Assembly: GCA_965205235.1 (NCBI GenBank)
Contig: CBDBGD010000007.1
Coordinates: 310,001 to 374,000 of the forward strand
Reading direction: 5' to 3'
From: CBDBGD01 sp965205235
Lineage (GTDB): Bacteria > Chloroflexota > Dehalococcoidia > Lucifugimonadales > UBA1127
DNA length: 64,000 bases
The notes below the pieces were generated by a model. It did not search any database, had not been told where the DNA came from, and saw only the letters and a list, made by a program, of their open reading frames with translations. Below are positions 32,502 through 41,904 of the stretch, one piece after another. Each line of letters opens with the position of its first letter. Position 1 is the first letter of the stretch. The position numbers and the translations under genes are program-made.

Positions 32502-33971
32502 ATGAATACAGCCACCTGGATGGAGCGATTGTCGCACCACTACGAGTCGATGCGCAGCCTGTACCCGGAGGACAGGCTCATCGTGCTCTTTGACATCGAC
32601 GGGACAGTGCTGGACACCCGGCACCTGGTCCTCAACGTGCTCACCGCGTACGACGCGGCCCACGGCACCGACCATTTCCGCAACCTCCGCCTGCCGGAGA
32701 TCACGACGCACGAGAACAACGTCGACGAGCTTCTGCTGGGGCTGGGGCTTCCCCCATCGGTCCGGCGCAGCGTCTCCGAGTGGTACGGGCGCACGTACTG
32801 GTCCCCCGAAGCCGTGCTGCGGGCGCACCGCCCTTTCGCCGGCGTGATGGAGGTCATGCGCTGGTTCCAGATACAGCCCAACACACACGTGGGGCTGAAC
32901 ACGGGAAGGCCCGACTACCTCAGGGCCGAGACCCTGGCCTGCCTGAACCAACTGGGCAGGGAGTTCAAGGTGCAGTTCACCGACGACCTGCTCTACATGA
33001 ACCCCAAGACCGATGACAGGAGCATCCCGAACGTCAAGGTGGACGGCGTGCGGTGGTTCCAGCAGACGGGCTACCGGGTCTTCGCCATGGTGGACAACGA
33101 GCCCGCCAACCTGGGAGCCATCGCAACGGTCGACCCGGGCCTGGAGATCATGCTGCTGCACGCGGACACCATCTTCGAGTCGCAGCGCAAGGGTCTCCCG
33201 CCGCACTCCGTGAGCGGCGAGGTGTACGACCTGACGCAGCTGGCACAGGAGACGGACCTGCCACGCCACGTCCAACTGGTCTGGCACGGCATCAACGATG
33301 CACGAAACCTACGGCAGTTCCTCGCCTCGAACGTGGCGTGGGGCGAGGCGGACGTGCGGCTGGACCCGGCGTCGGAGCGGCTGGTGCTTCGCCACGACCC
33401 GATGGACGGCATCGACCGCCCCAGCCGGGGCGACCTGGTCCCGCTGGAGCAGCTGCTGGACTCGGTGGCAGGCTTCGGCAAGTCGATCAAGCTGGACCTG
33501 AAGGAGGGCGGGCCCGTGGTCGACGCCAGCCTGGCCGCCCTGCGATACGCAGGGTTTGACGACACCCGGGTCTGGTTCAACGCCAACGCGGACGTGCTGG
33601 GCAGGGAGGGCTTCGCCACGCTCCGGGACGCCTACCCCGACGCCATCATCCAATGCGCCATCGACGCCATGACGCCGCTTCTGCTGGCCAAGCCGGAGGA
33701 GGGCCTGGATGTGCTGGAGGAACTCCGCTCCTGGGGTATCAACCGGGTGTCCGTCAACTGGAAGACGCCGGGGATGAGCAGCCTGGTGGAGCTGGACTAC
33801 TGGGGCTACGACCTCAACATCTACAACGTTCCGGACCTCACGTCCTTCCTGAAGGCGGCGCTGCTGCTGCCGCGGTCCATCACGTCGGACTTCAACTTCC
33901 CACAGTGGCACTACTTCGGCAGGGGCTCGGGGGAAGAGGGCAGGTACCACCAGTACGCCATCGCCGAGTAG
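32502..33971 (+). CDS. HAD hydrolase / FAM151 (menorin-like) fusion protein
   Basis: 489 residues. The N-terminal ~240 form a HAD-like domain: nucleophile motif LFDIDGTVLDT near residue 30, second motif GLNTGRPDYLR near 135, and acidic motif AMVDNEPANL near 200. After a short linker, residues ~260-480 match the FAM151/DUF2181 family related to glycerophosphodiester phosphodiesterases: LVWHGINDARNLRQFL, WGEADVRLDP, LVLRHDPMD, KSIKLDLKEGG and DTRVWFNANADVL. Both halves look catalytically competent, suggesting a phosphatase coupled to a phosphodiesterase-like activity (inference). No signal peptide, so cytoplasmic. The start is supported by TAGGAGGCAG. leuB follows 73 bases on. Confidence 0.8.
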   Translation: MNTATWMERLSHHYESMRSLYPEDRLIVLFDIDGTVLDTRHLVLNVLTAYDAAHGTDHFRNLRLPEITTHENNVDELLLGLGLPPSVRRSVSEWYGRTYWSPEAVLRAHRPFAGVMEVMRWFQIQPNTHVGLNTGRPDYLRAETLACLNQLGREFKVQFTDDLLYMNPKTDDRSIPNVKVDGVRWFQQTGYRVFAMVDNEPANLGAIATVDPGLEIMLLHADTIFESQRKGLPPHSVSGEVYDLTQLAQETDLPRHVQLVWHGINDARNLRQFLASNVAWGEADVRLDPASERLVLRHDPMDGIDRPSRGDLVPLEQLLDSVAGFGKSIKLDLKEGGPVVDASLAALRYAGFDDTRVWFNANADVLGREGFATLRDAYPDAIIQCAIDAMTPLLLAKPEEGLDVLEELRSWGINRVSVNWKTPGMSSLVELDYWGYDLNIYNVPDLTSFLKAALLLPRSITSDFNFPQWHYFGRGSGEEGRYHQYAIAE

Positions 33972-34044
33972 CCCGTCCACCCGCCGGGAGGCTGGCGGCT
34001 CCAGCGCTTTCGGGGTATGGTGTCGTCAGCGCGTGGAGGTGGAG

Positions 34045-35133
34045 ATGGACTTCCGGATTGCGGTGCTTCCCGGCGACGGCATCGGCCCCGAGGTGACGGC
34101 GGAGGCCGTGCGCGTTCTGGAGGCGGTGGGCCGGGCGCACGGCCACACCTTCGACCTGCCGCACGGCGCCATCGGCGGGAACGCCATCGACGCGTTCGGG
34201 ACGGCGCTGCCCGACGCGACGCTGGAGCTGGTGGAGAGCAGCGATGCGGTGCTCTTCGGCGCGGCGGGCGGGCCCAAGTGGGACGACCCCAAGGCGACGG
34301 TGCGGGCCGAGCACGGGCTGCTGACGCTGCGGAAGCGGTACGACCTCTTCGCAAACCTGCGGCCGGTGACGGTGTACCCGGAGCTTGTGGCCGCCAGCCC
34401 CGTGCGCCCCGAACTGCTGCGGGACGTGGACCTGATGGTGGTCCGAGAGCTGGCCGGCGGCCTCTACTACGGCAAGCCCAAGCGACGCTGGTCGAACCGT
34501 CGAGGGCGGCGCGGCGTGGACACACTGACCTACACCGAGGAAGAGATCGTGCGGGTGCTGCGCGTCGCGTTCGAGCTTGCGCAGACCCGGCGCAAGCGCC
34601 TCGCGTCGATCGACAAGGCCAACGCGCTGGAGACGGGGCGCCTGTGGCGGGAGCTGGCGACGGAGGTGGCGCAGGACTACCCCGACGTCGCCGTGGAACA
34701 CCTGCTAGCCGACGCCGCGTCCATGCTGCTGGTGCGAGACCCCCGGCGCTTCGACGTGCTGGTGGCGGAGAACACCTTCGGCGACATCCTCTCGGACGAG
34801 GCGGCGGTGCTCAGCGGCTCGCTGGGGCTGCTGCCGTCGGCGAGCCTGCGGGGCATCCCCCGGTCGGGGGAGCGGGTCTTTGGGCTGTACGAGCCGATCC
34901 ACGGCAGCGCGCCGGACATCGCGGGGGAGGGCATCGCAAACCCCATCGCAGCGGTGCTGAGCGTCGCCATGCTCCTGCGCTACTCGCTGGGCCTGGAGAC
35001 CGAGGCCGCGGCGGTGGAGAGCGCTGTCCGCAGAGCCCTGGCCGAGGGGTGCCGGAGCGCCGAAATCGCAGCGCCGGGCGAGCGGGTTATGGGGACGCGG
35101 GAGATGGGGGAGGCAATCGCAGCGCTCGTCTGA
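34045..35133 (+). CDS. leuB: 3-isopropylmalate dehydrogenase
   Basis: 362-residue beta-decarboxylating dehydrogenase of leucine synthesis. RIAVLPGDGIGPEVTAEAVRVL is the N terminus and DAVLFGAAGGPKWDD is LeuB-type. LFANLRPVTVYPEL and MVVRELAGGLYYGKPK bind malate; SIDKANALETGRLWRE holds the catalytic Lys, VEHLLADAASMLLVRDP the metal Asp, and LYEPIHGSAPDIAGEGIANP the NAD site. The ATG at 34045 was preferred; GTG/ATG-like codons 9-12 bases earlier are possible. No other leu genes are nearby. It is followed by a strong bidirectional terminator. Confidence 0.96.
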   Translation: MDFRIAVLPGDGIGPEVTAEAVRVLEAVGRAHGHTFDLPHGAIGGNAIDAFGTALPDATLELVESSDAVLFGAAGGPKWDDPKATVRAEHGLLTLRKRYDLFANLRPVTVYPELVAASPVRPELLRDVDLMVVRELAGGLYYGKPKRRWSNRRGRRGVDTLTYTEEEIVRVLRVAFELAQTRRKRLASIDKANALETGRLWRELATEVAQDYPDVAVEHLLADAASMLLVRDPRRFDVLVAENTFGDILSDEAAVLSGSLGLLPSASLRGIPRSGERVFGLYEPIHGSAPDIAGEGIANPIAAVLSVAMLLRYSLGLETEAAAVESAVRRALAEGCRSAEIAAPGERVMGTREMGEAIAALV

Positions 35134-35155
35134 GGCGCGGCCGCCGCGAACGTGA

Positions 35156-35189
35156 AGAGCCCCGCACGGGATGGCCTGTGCGGGGCTCT
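35156..35189. terminator. Bidirectional terminator between leuB and glnII
   Basis: AGAGCCCCGCAC and GTGCGGGGCTCT form a perfect 12-bp stem with a 10-base loop between the convergent stops. A short T-containing tail (GATTTG) follows on the plus strand. Confidence 0.8.
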
Positions 35190-35210
35190 CGATTTGTCTG
35201 GCTGTGGCGG

Positions 35211-36236
35211 CTAGGAGGCTGCGCCGCAGACCGACTCCAGGATGAGGCGGGTGACGACGTAGGGGTCGCAGTTGGCGTTGGGCCGCCGGTCCTCGATGTA
35301 GCCCTTCTGGTCGCGGTGGACCTGCCAGGGGATGCGGACGGACGCGCCGCGGTCGGAGACGCCGTACTTGAACTCCTTGTAGGAGGCGGTCTCGTGGCGG
35401 CCGGTGAGGCGCTCCTCGATGCGGTCGCCGTAGTTGGCGATGTGGAGGTCGTGGTTGCGGCCGAGGGCCTCGGCGGCGGCGATGCAGGCTTCGTAGTTCT
35501 CGCGCATCTGCCACGTGGAGAAGTTGCAGTGTGCGCCGGCGCCGTTCCAGTCGCCGTGGACGGGCTTGGGGTCGAGCCGGGCGGTGACGCCGCGGTTCTC
35601 GGTGTCGGAGATGTGGATGTCCTCGCCGATGCGGTAGAGCAGCCAGCGGGCGACCCAAAGCTGGTCGGCGATCATGGGGGTGCCCATGGGCCCGATCTGG
35701 AACTCCCACTGGGCAGGCATGACCTCAGCGTTGATGCCGGAGATCATGAGACCGGACTCGAGGCAGGCGTCGAGGTGGGCCTCGACGATGGGGCGGCCGA
35801 AGACCTCGTCGGTGCCGACGCCGCAGTAGTAGCCGCCTTGGGGCGCGGGGAAGCCGTTGGTAGGCCAGCCGAGGGGCTTGATGCCGTCGAAGAAGGTGTA
35901 CTCCTGCTCGATGCCGAACCAGGTGTCGAAGCTGGCGTACTTCTCGGAGGCGGCGGCGCAGGCTGCGCGGGTGTTGGAGGGGTGGGGGGACATGTCGGGC
36001 AGCAGGACCTCGCACATGACCAGACGGTTGTCCCCGCCGCGGATGGGGTCCGGGCAGGAGTACACGGGCCGGAGCACGCAGTCGGAGTTCTCACCGGGGG
36101 CCTGGTTGGTGCTGGAGCCGTCGAAGCCCCAGAGGGAAGGCTCCTCCCCGATGGGGATCACCTTGGTCTTGGAGCGCAGCTTGGCCGTGGGCTCCGCACC
36201 GTCAATCCAGATATACACTGCTCTGTAGACGCTCAT
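35211..36236 (-). CDS. glnII: Glutamine synthetase type II
   Basis: 341-residue GSII, the short eukaryotic-type enzyme making glutamine from glutamate and ammonia with ATP. SLWGFDGSSTNQAPGENSDCVLRP is the GSII N-terminal signature. FGIEQEYTFF carries metal Glu residues, GVGTDEVFGRPIVEAHLDACLESGL and GINAEVMPAQWEFQIGP are typical, GDWNGAGAHCNFST is the ATP/ammonium region, and GVSDRGASVRIP binds glutamate. No adenylylation-site Tyr of type I GS is expected. It converges on leuB. The upstream 500 bases hold repeat copy B. Confidence 0.96.
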   Translation of the reverse strand: MSVYRAVYIWIDGAEPTAKLRSKTKVIPIGEEPSLWGFDGSSTNQAPGENSDCVLRPVYSCPDPIRGGDNRLVMCEVLLPDMSPHPSNTRAACAAASEKYASFDTWFGIEQEYTFFDGIKPLGWPTNGFPAPQGGYYCGVGTDEVFGRPIVEAHLDACLESGLMISGINAEVMPAQWEFQIGPMGTPMIADQLWVARWLLYRIGEDIHISDTENRGVTARLDPKPVHGDWNGAGAHCNFSTWQMRENYEACIAAAEALGRNHDLHIANYGDRIEERLTGRHETASYKEFKYGVSDRGASVRIPWQVHRDQKGYIEDRRPNANCDPYVVTRLILESVCGAAS

Positions 36237-36345
36237 CTATTCCTCCTGGGTACACCTATGGTCGGGTTGGGTCACTGCTATGCAATTATGCCACTCAGCG
36301 TGGAGATAGCCAAGTCCGCAGGCGGGGGTTGGGGCGCCCTGCACG

Positions 36346-36735
36346 GGGAGCTTCGAGTCGAGTCGTTTCGTTTCGCGTGTTTTTTCCGGCTGCTCCGTGC
36401 CTGGGGCGGCGCGGTCCAGCTTTGGCGTTCGTTCCGAACGAAGATGGGGGTAGCTTGGAGTGGTTTTGGTTCGAATGGCCGTCGGTGAGGGGGGCCAGCT
36501 TGGGTTCGTTCTTTCGTCGCGTATTGGAACCGCGGGTCGCAGATAGGACACGAATGCCGCGCGGATCCGATCGCGGAACGAATCGGGGCGCGTTGCAGAT
36601 ACGGATTCGGGGGCGCGCGGAACGAAGCGGCCAGCCGCCTAAGCTTGGGGTCGTCGGGCGCGTGTGGTGGGTGGGCATGGGGGTAGGGTAGGGGATGGCG
36701 GGGGTGCGGGGAAGGGGGAGGTGGCACGCGGGGCC
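36346..36735. repeat. Dispersed intergenic repeat, copy B
   Basis: Matches copy A (7412-7905) over the TCGAGTCG start, the T-rich run with CCGTGCCTGGG, the GGGCCAG and TTGGAACCG blocks, CGCGGAACGAA units in place of CGGAACAA, and the G-rich right block (GTGGGTGGGCATGGGGGTAG). The copies differ by many small indels. The right end touches the stop of the vapC-like gene. Nothing else is seen in this gap. Confidence 0.7.
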
Positions 36736-37155
36736 TTACGATGAGGCGCCAGCTGACCTGTCGCTGACGAGCGCAGCCCCTTGCATGCGGGCAAGTCTGC
36801 GGTCGAATGTGTAGAGGGGCAAGGCGCCCGCTCGCTCGGCTGCGGAGAGGACCATGAGGTCGGAGAAGCCGACGGCTCCCCGTCGGTACAGGTGCGCGGC
36901 TGCGGCCACGTGGTCCGAGCTCTCCACCACGAGGGTGTCCGAGGCTGTCAGGTCCATCAACGCCTGGGCAACGCGGCTGCGGGGGAAGCGGTAGCTCCTC
37001 TCCAACACCCAGGCGACCTCCATGACGACCTCCCGGCCGATGAAGGCTGGGACCTCGGGAGTGAACCGGTCCAGCAGGGCCCGGGCGGCCTCGGCCTGGT
37101 CGGGGTCGTCGCCGACGAGGTAGCGGACAATGACGTTGGTGTCGACGGCGTTCAT
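36736..37155 (-). CDS. VapC-like PIN domain ribonuclease toxin
   Basis: 139-residue PIN nuclease. Acidic metal ligands are visible in NAVDTNVIVRYL (residue 5), VVMEVAWVLER, GFSDLMVLSAAE and LYTFDRRLAR. It should cleave RNA when free of its antitoxin. It overlaps the upstream AbrB-type antitoxin gene by four bases, the usual VapBC arrangement. Confidence 0.92.
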   Translation of the reverse strand: MNAVDTNVIVRYLVGDDPDQAEAARALLDRFTPEVPAFIGREVVMEVAWVLERSYRFPRSRVAQALMDLTASDTLVVESSDHVAAAAHLYRRGAVGFSDLMVLSAAERAGALPLYTFDRRLARMQGAALVSDRSAGASS

Positions 37156-37385
37156 GGCCCGGCGGCGCCCTCTGCGATGGCACGGTCCATGTCATCGAGG
37201 CTGACGACGGGGCCGTCGTACTTCATGCTGCGGAACAGGCGGCCGGTGGGCCGGACGGGCATGATCAGCACTCCCTGGTCGACGATGACGTAGCGAACCC
37301 TGTCTCCGGCCTTGACGGCCAAGGAGTCTCTGACGGCCTTGGGCAGGGTGGTCTGGCCCTTGGTGGTGATGCTGGACTCGAACAC
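37152..37385 (-). CDS. AbrB/SpoVT family antitoxin (VapB-like)
   Basis: 77 residues. The N-terminal swapped-hairpin AbrB domain reads MFESSITTKGQTTLPKAVRDSLAVKAGDRVRYV and binds operator DNA. The C-terminal ~30 residues (RLFRSMKYDGPVVSLDDMDRAIAEGAAG) should wrap the PIN toxin. It is the first gene of the pair and probably autoregulates it. Confidence 0.92.
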   Translation of the reverse strand: MFESSITTKGQTTLPKAVRDSLAVKAGDRVRYVIVDQGVLIMPVRPTGRLFRSMKYDGPVVSLDDMDRAIAEGAAGP

Positions 37386-37454
37386 GTGCGGCCTCCTGGT
37401 GCGGCGGGTTGGCTGGACGCCTTACATTATGGGGATAAGTAAGGCGGAGGGCAA

Positions 37455-37535
37455 GAGAGGGGGGCCAGCCTGGTTCGGGCGCGTGTGGGCGGTGGGCATG
37501 GGGGGATGGTAGGGGAGGGCGGGGGTGTGGGGGGC
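37455..37535. repeat. Dispersed intergenic repeat, copy C (right end only)
   Basis: Contains GGGGCCAGCCTGGTTCGGGCGCGTGTGG followed by GGTGGGCATGGGGG and GGTAGGGGAGGGCGGGGGTG, matching the right blocks of copies A and B. It lies just past the 3' end of the second PIN gene. Confidence 0.65.
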
Positions 37536-37571
37536 AAGAATCTCTGCGACGAATCGGTCTGGTGGACGGGC

Positions 37572-37967
37572 CTATAGACGCGGCGCTCGTATCAGGTCCA
37601 AGCCAGGGATATCGTCAAAGTCACCGTCATCCGATGCCAGGGAGCACGACAAGCGCAAGGCAGCGGCGGCAATCCAGGCATCGGCAGTGTTCAACCTACG
37701 TCCCGCTCTCTCACGTGCGACCCGTAGGCGGGCGGATATCTCCACCGTTTCTTCGTCCGGCCAAACTACCTCGTATTGTGCCAGGTGTCGCGCAAGATCG
37801 TTCTTCTGACGGGCTCCCCACCCAGCCCGGTAGGCCCCGTACCACACTTCCTCTACCGTTTGGAAGGAAACCACCGGACGCTGGCCGCTCAAGTAAGGCA
37901 GGTAGAAGCCGCTACGCGCGTCGCCTCTGAACAGGAGGGAGACAACGCTAGTGTCCAAGACGATCAC
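37572..37967 (-). CDS. PIN domain toxin (VapC-like), second module
   Basis: 131-residue PIN nuclease: MIVLDTSVVSLLFRGD (first Asp), VVSFQTVEEVWYG (Glu), NTADAWIAAAAL (Asp) and LASDDGDFDDIPGLDLI (last Asp residues). It starts with GTG overlapping the stop of the upstream gene by four bases, so the upstream gene is its likely partner, but that partner is not a standard small antitoxin. Base composition is lower in GC than the surroundings, suggesting transfer with the partner. Confidence 0.88.
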   Translation of the reverse strand: MIVLDTSVVSLLFRGDARSGFYLPYLSGQRPVVSFQTVEEVWYGAYRAGWGARQKNDLARHLAQYEVVWPDEETVEISARLRVARERAGRRLNTADAWIAAAALRLSCSLASDDGDFDDIPGLDLIRAPRL

Positions 37968-38825
37968 TCTGCCTGATTCTCCCGTCGGACACCACGCCCT
38001 TCACGGATGCCATGAATGAACTCGTCTACGTTAAAGGGAACACTGGCTGTGACTACCCCCTCAGGGTCAAAGACTTTGGGGTTGGGGTCATTCAGAAACT
38101 TCTCAACGTCAAAGGGCTCATCAGATGCACGGGCAGCCTTGAGATACTGCACCTCAACTGTTGTCCACTGGTCATTGTCATTAAACCGCCCCCTCCCTCT
38201 GACCTCCACATACTGCGTGGCAAGCCGGAGCATATCCTCATGGAAGCCCTCAGCAAATCTCAGCTGCACGTACTCGCCCGAGTACTCATGCAACTGAGCA
38301 GTCCCTTTGTCCCAGTTGACTTCATAAAGCCATCCATGAAGCAGGGCCTCGGTTGCTTCGGATGTTGTACGAGCAACGGCATGCCTCCGCTGCACTCGCA
38401 CCCTCCGAGGATTCTCCCTGTCGCCGAGCCAAAGCTGCACCCGATCCGAGAGTTTCGCCGCCGTCCCACGGAGCGTCTCTTCCACATCAGGAGGGAGCCC
38501 AGAGTTTCCCTCACCATTCCAGGCCTGTAAGGCCTCTATGGCTTGGTTGCCAAAGTCATCCAGGTAGTGTTGTGCATCCCGCGGGGCTTCCACGACAAGG
38601 TCAGCGATAAAGGACCCGGGACGCATCTCCACCAAACGCAGGATGCTCTGGTCTCGAATCCATCTGGGGGGTTGGCCTGGACCTCTTTCGCGATTTCCCA
38701 GGTGCTGCACCATGAGCCGCACGGCATCTTGAATGCCCCTCGAGCGCAGTTAGGATCTCCGACACCAGTGCGCCGGGACTCTCATCATTTGACTCAAGTG
38801 CGAAAGTCAATTTCTTCCCCACCAC
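37964..38825 (-). pseudogene. Unrecognised ~287-residue PIN-partner protein with one-base frameshift
   Basis: The 5' part reads VGKKLTFALESNDESPGALVSEILTALEG from a GTG with AGGAGG ahead. At the run of four C on the plus strand (38736-38739) the frame must shift by one base, after which it continues sensibly as IQDAVRLMVQHLG and on for 250 residues to the stop overlapping the PIN gene. Removing one base of the run joins the frames exactly. No family is recognised; the acidic, soluble sequence could be an antitoxin or regulator. The gene is either inactivated, shifted by ribosomal slippage, or carries a sequencing indel. Its GC is below that of its neighbours. Confidence 0.7.
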
Positions 38826-38980
38826 GACCACCTCCTGGCGCTAGCGCGCCGCCATGGTGTTTTGCAGGATTTTAGTATACCACCGGTAGGGGGCAGCCGT
38901 TCCGCCGTACCAGCTCGGACGCCTGCCGGAGCGCGGTCGCGCACACAGAGCAAGCTTGGGCACTCACCCCCTCGATTCTG

Positions 38981-39010
38981 TTGACGCTCGCGAGGGGGCG
39001 ATGCTAGACT
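38981..39010 (+). promoter_or_regulatory. Promoter of the nuo operon
   Basis: TTGACG at 38981-38986, 18-bp spacer, TAGACT at 39005-39010. It is followed by GGAGGAGG and the nuoA ATG at 39035, giving a leader of roughly 18 bases. Confidence 0.65.
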
Positions 39011-39034
39011 GGCGCGGCGCACTGGAGGAGGTCC

Positions 39035-39403
39035 ATGCCGGATAGCTACGCCCTGGACTACACGGCCGTGATTCTGGCGGTTGTGGTGGGCGCTCTGGCA
39101 ATGGGCGTGATGATCGCGGCGAACCTGCTGCTGGCGCCGCGTCGCCGGTCGGCAATCAAAGACGCTCCCTACGAGTGCGGCATCCCCCCCGCTCCGTTCA
39201 GCTGGTCGCAAATCCACATTCGCTACTACATCTTCGCCATTCTGTTCTTGGTCTTCGACGTGGAGGCGGTGTTCCTGTTCCCGTGGGTGGTGGTGTTCCT
39301 GACGGAAGCCTCGTGGGTGTTCTACGAGATGCTGATCTTCATCGGGGTGCTGCTCTTCGGGCTGCTGTACGGGTGGCGCAAGGGGGTGCTGCAGTGGCGA
39401 TGA
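39035..39403 (+). CDS. nuoA: NADH-quinone oxidoreductase subunit A
   Basis: 122-residue membrane subunit of complex I with three helices. The conserved loop between helices 1 and 2 reads DAPYECGIPP, with the surface Cys of this quinone-gate loop. IRYYIFAILFLVFDVEAVFLFPW is the hallmark second helix. The stop overlaps the nuoB ATG (ATGA). Confidence 0.96.
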   Translation: MPDSYALDYTAVILAVVVGALAMGVMIAANLLLAPRRRSAIKDAPYECGIPPAPFSWSQIHIRYYIFAILFLVFDVEAVFLFPWVVVFLTEASWVFYEMLIFIGVLLFGLLYGWRKGVLQWR

Positions 39404-40062
39404 CGCCCGCACCCAAGGACAAGGGACCCGCGCCAGGCTCCATCCGCGATGTTGGGTGGGAGCCCGTGCGCACGCTGGAGACGCCGGACCCGGCCGCGTC
39501 GGGGGGGAACGTTGCGCCGCCGGCGCCCTTCCATCGGGCCGCGCCGGGGGTGGTGACGATCAAGGCAGAAGAGCTCATCGCGCTGGCGCGGAAGAACTCG
39601 CTGTGGCCGATGACCTTTGGGCTGGCGTGCTGCGCGATCGAGATGATGTCGACGTACATGGCGCACCACGACTTCGACCGCTTCGGCGTGGTGACGTGGC
39701 CGTCGCCGCGGCAGTCGGACGTGATGATCGTGGCGGGGACGGTGGTGAAGAAGATGGCCGAGCCTCTGCGCATTCTGTACGAGCAGATGCCCGAGCCAAA
39801 GTGGGTCATCGCCATGGGAAGCTGCGCGAGCAACGGCGGCCCCTACTACCGCTCCTACTCCGTTGTCATGGGGGTGGACCACGTGGTCCCGGTTGACGTG
39901 TACATCCCCGGCTGCCCCCCGCGACCCGAGGCCCTGATGGACGGCATCCTCCAACTCCAGCGGAAGATCCAGCAGGACGCAAAGCGGTATGGTCGAAAAG
40001 ACACCCCAGGAGCCGGCGAAGCCCCCAACGCCCTCCCCGGCGGCGGCTCGCCCGCGTCCTAG
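39400..40062 (+). CDS. nuoB: NADH-quinone oxidoreductase subunit B
   Basis: 220-residue peripheral subunit carrying cluster N2, the electron donor to quinone. Cluster ligands: GLACCAIEMM (the tandem Cys pair), MGSCASNGGPYY and YIPGCPPRPEALMDG. The first ~45 residues are an unusual low-complexity extension (PAPKDKGPAPG, NVAPPAPF), and the C-terminal 20 are Gly/Pro rich. The ATG overlapping the nuoA stop was chosen; a GTG 6 bases upstream is possible. Confidence 0.96.
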   Translation: MTPAPKDKGPAPGSIRDVGWEPVRTLETPDPAASGGNVAPPAPFHRAAPGVVTIKAEELIALARKNSLWPMTFGLACCAIEMMSTYMAHHDFDRFGVVTWPSPRQSDVMIVAGTVVKKMAEPLRILYEQMPEPKWVIAMGSCASNGGPYYRSYSVVMGVDHVVPVDVYIPGCPPRPEALMDGILQLQRKIQQDAKRYGRKDTPGAGEAPNALPGGGSPAS

Positions 40063-40555
40063 CGCTCCAGCAGCACCCACCGGTCCGACCCTGGACGAGC
40101 GGGGCAACGCGCTATTGAAGCTCCTCCAGGAGATGGAGGCGCTGGCGCCCATGGAGCTGTCCTCGGCGCTGGACGAGGTGGTGGCGTCGACGTCGGCGCT
40201 GCGGCTCATGGACATGGCGCTGCTGCTTCGGGACGACCCTCGCCTGGCGTTCGACTACCTGCGATGCCTGTCGGTGGTCGACTACGACGAGTCGCTGCAG
40301 GTGGTGTACCACCTGTGGTCGCTGGAGCACCGGCACAAGCTGACGCTCAAGGTCGACACACCGGCGGAGGACGCGCGGGTGCCGTCGCTGGTGTCGGTGT
40401 GGGCGGGTTCGGACTGGTTCGAGCGCGAGGGACGGGACCTGTACGGGGTGACGTTCGAGGGGCACCCGGACCTGAAGCCGCTGCTGCTGTGGGAGGGGTT
40501 CGAGGGGTTTCCGGGCCGGCGATCGTTCCCGTTGCCGGAGTACAAGGAGTACTAG
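39989..40555 (+). CDS. nuoC: NADH-quinone oxidoreductase subunit C
   Basis: 188-residue 30-kDa-type subunit. The core reads LRCLSVVDYDESLQVVYHLWSLEHRHKLTLKV, then VSVWAGSDWFEREGRDLYGVTFEGHPDLKPLLLWEGFEGFPGRRSFPL, the NuoC signature. The first ~30 residues are Pro/Ala rich. The gene overlaps nuoB by 74 bases in another frame, unusually long for this operon; a later start would shorten the overlap but no better ribosome site is seen. It is not fused to nuoD. Confidence 0.92.
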   Translation: MVEKTPQEPAKPPTPSPAAARPRPSAPAAPTGPTLDERGNALLKLLQEMEALAPMELSSALDEVVASTSALRLMDMALLLRDDPRLAFDYLRCLSVVDYDESLQVVYHLWSLEHRHKLTLKVDTPAEDARVPSLVSVWAGSDWFEREGRDLYGVTFEGHPDLKPLLLWEGFEGFPGRRSFPLPEYKEY

Positions 40556-40569
40556 TGGGGGTGTTTTGG

Positions 40570-40788
40570 TATAGCGCAGTTGGTTGGGCCCACCCGCCCG
40601 CCCTCGGTGGTTTTTTCTTGGGGGGCTGCGCCCCCCAGACCCACGCGCCCTCACCCGCCGCTGTGCGTCGGCCTCTCCCTGGGGGAGAGGCGGGAGATTC
40701 GGGGAGTATCACCATGGGTGGTAGCGTCGAGGTTCCTGCTTTCGCAGGAACGACGAGGTGGGGGCGCAGGAACGACGATAGGTAGGCG
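40570..40788. repeat. REP-like repeats interrupting the nuo operon
   Basis: This gap between nuoC and nuoD holds a block GGGCCCACCCGCCC...CTCGG...GGTT with T-run and a GGGGGGC/GCCCCCC hairpin, a CCCTCACCC...CTCTCCCTGGGGGAGAG unit, and the palindrome GTTCCTGC-TTTC-GCAGGAAC (about 40732-40753). The first block recurs at 50001-50075. The hairpins could lower expression of the distal genes. Confidence 0.65.

Positions 40789-41900
<1,112 letters not shown>

Positions 41901-41904
<4 letters not shown>

Noticed and set aside
34017..36488. 823-codon plus-strand open frame crossing leuB and glnII
   Set aside because: Composed of Gly/Arg/Ala-rich out-of-frame translation over leuB and antisense of glnII, and it reads through a strong terminator.
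36237..38831. A CRISPR array or defence island in the repeat/PIN region
   Set aside because: The repeats are long, diverged and few, not short direct repeats with spacers, and no cas or other defence genes are present.
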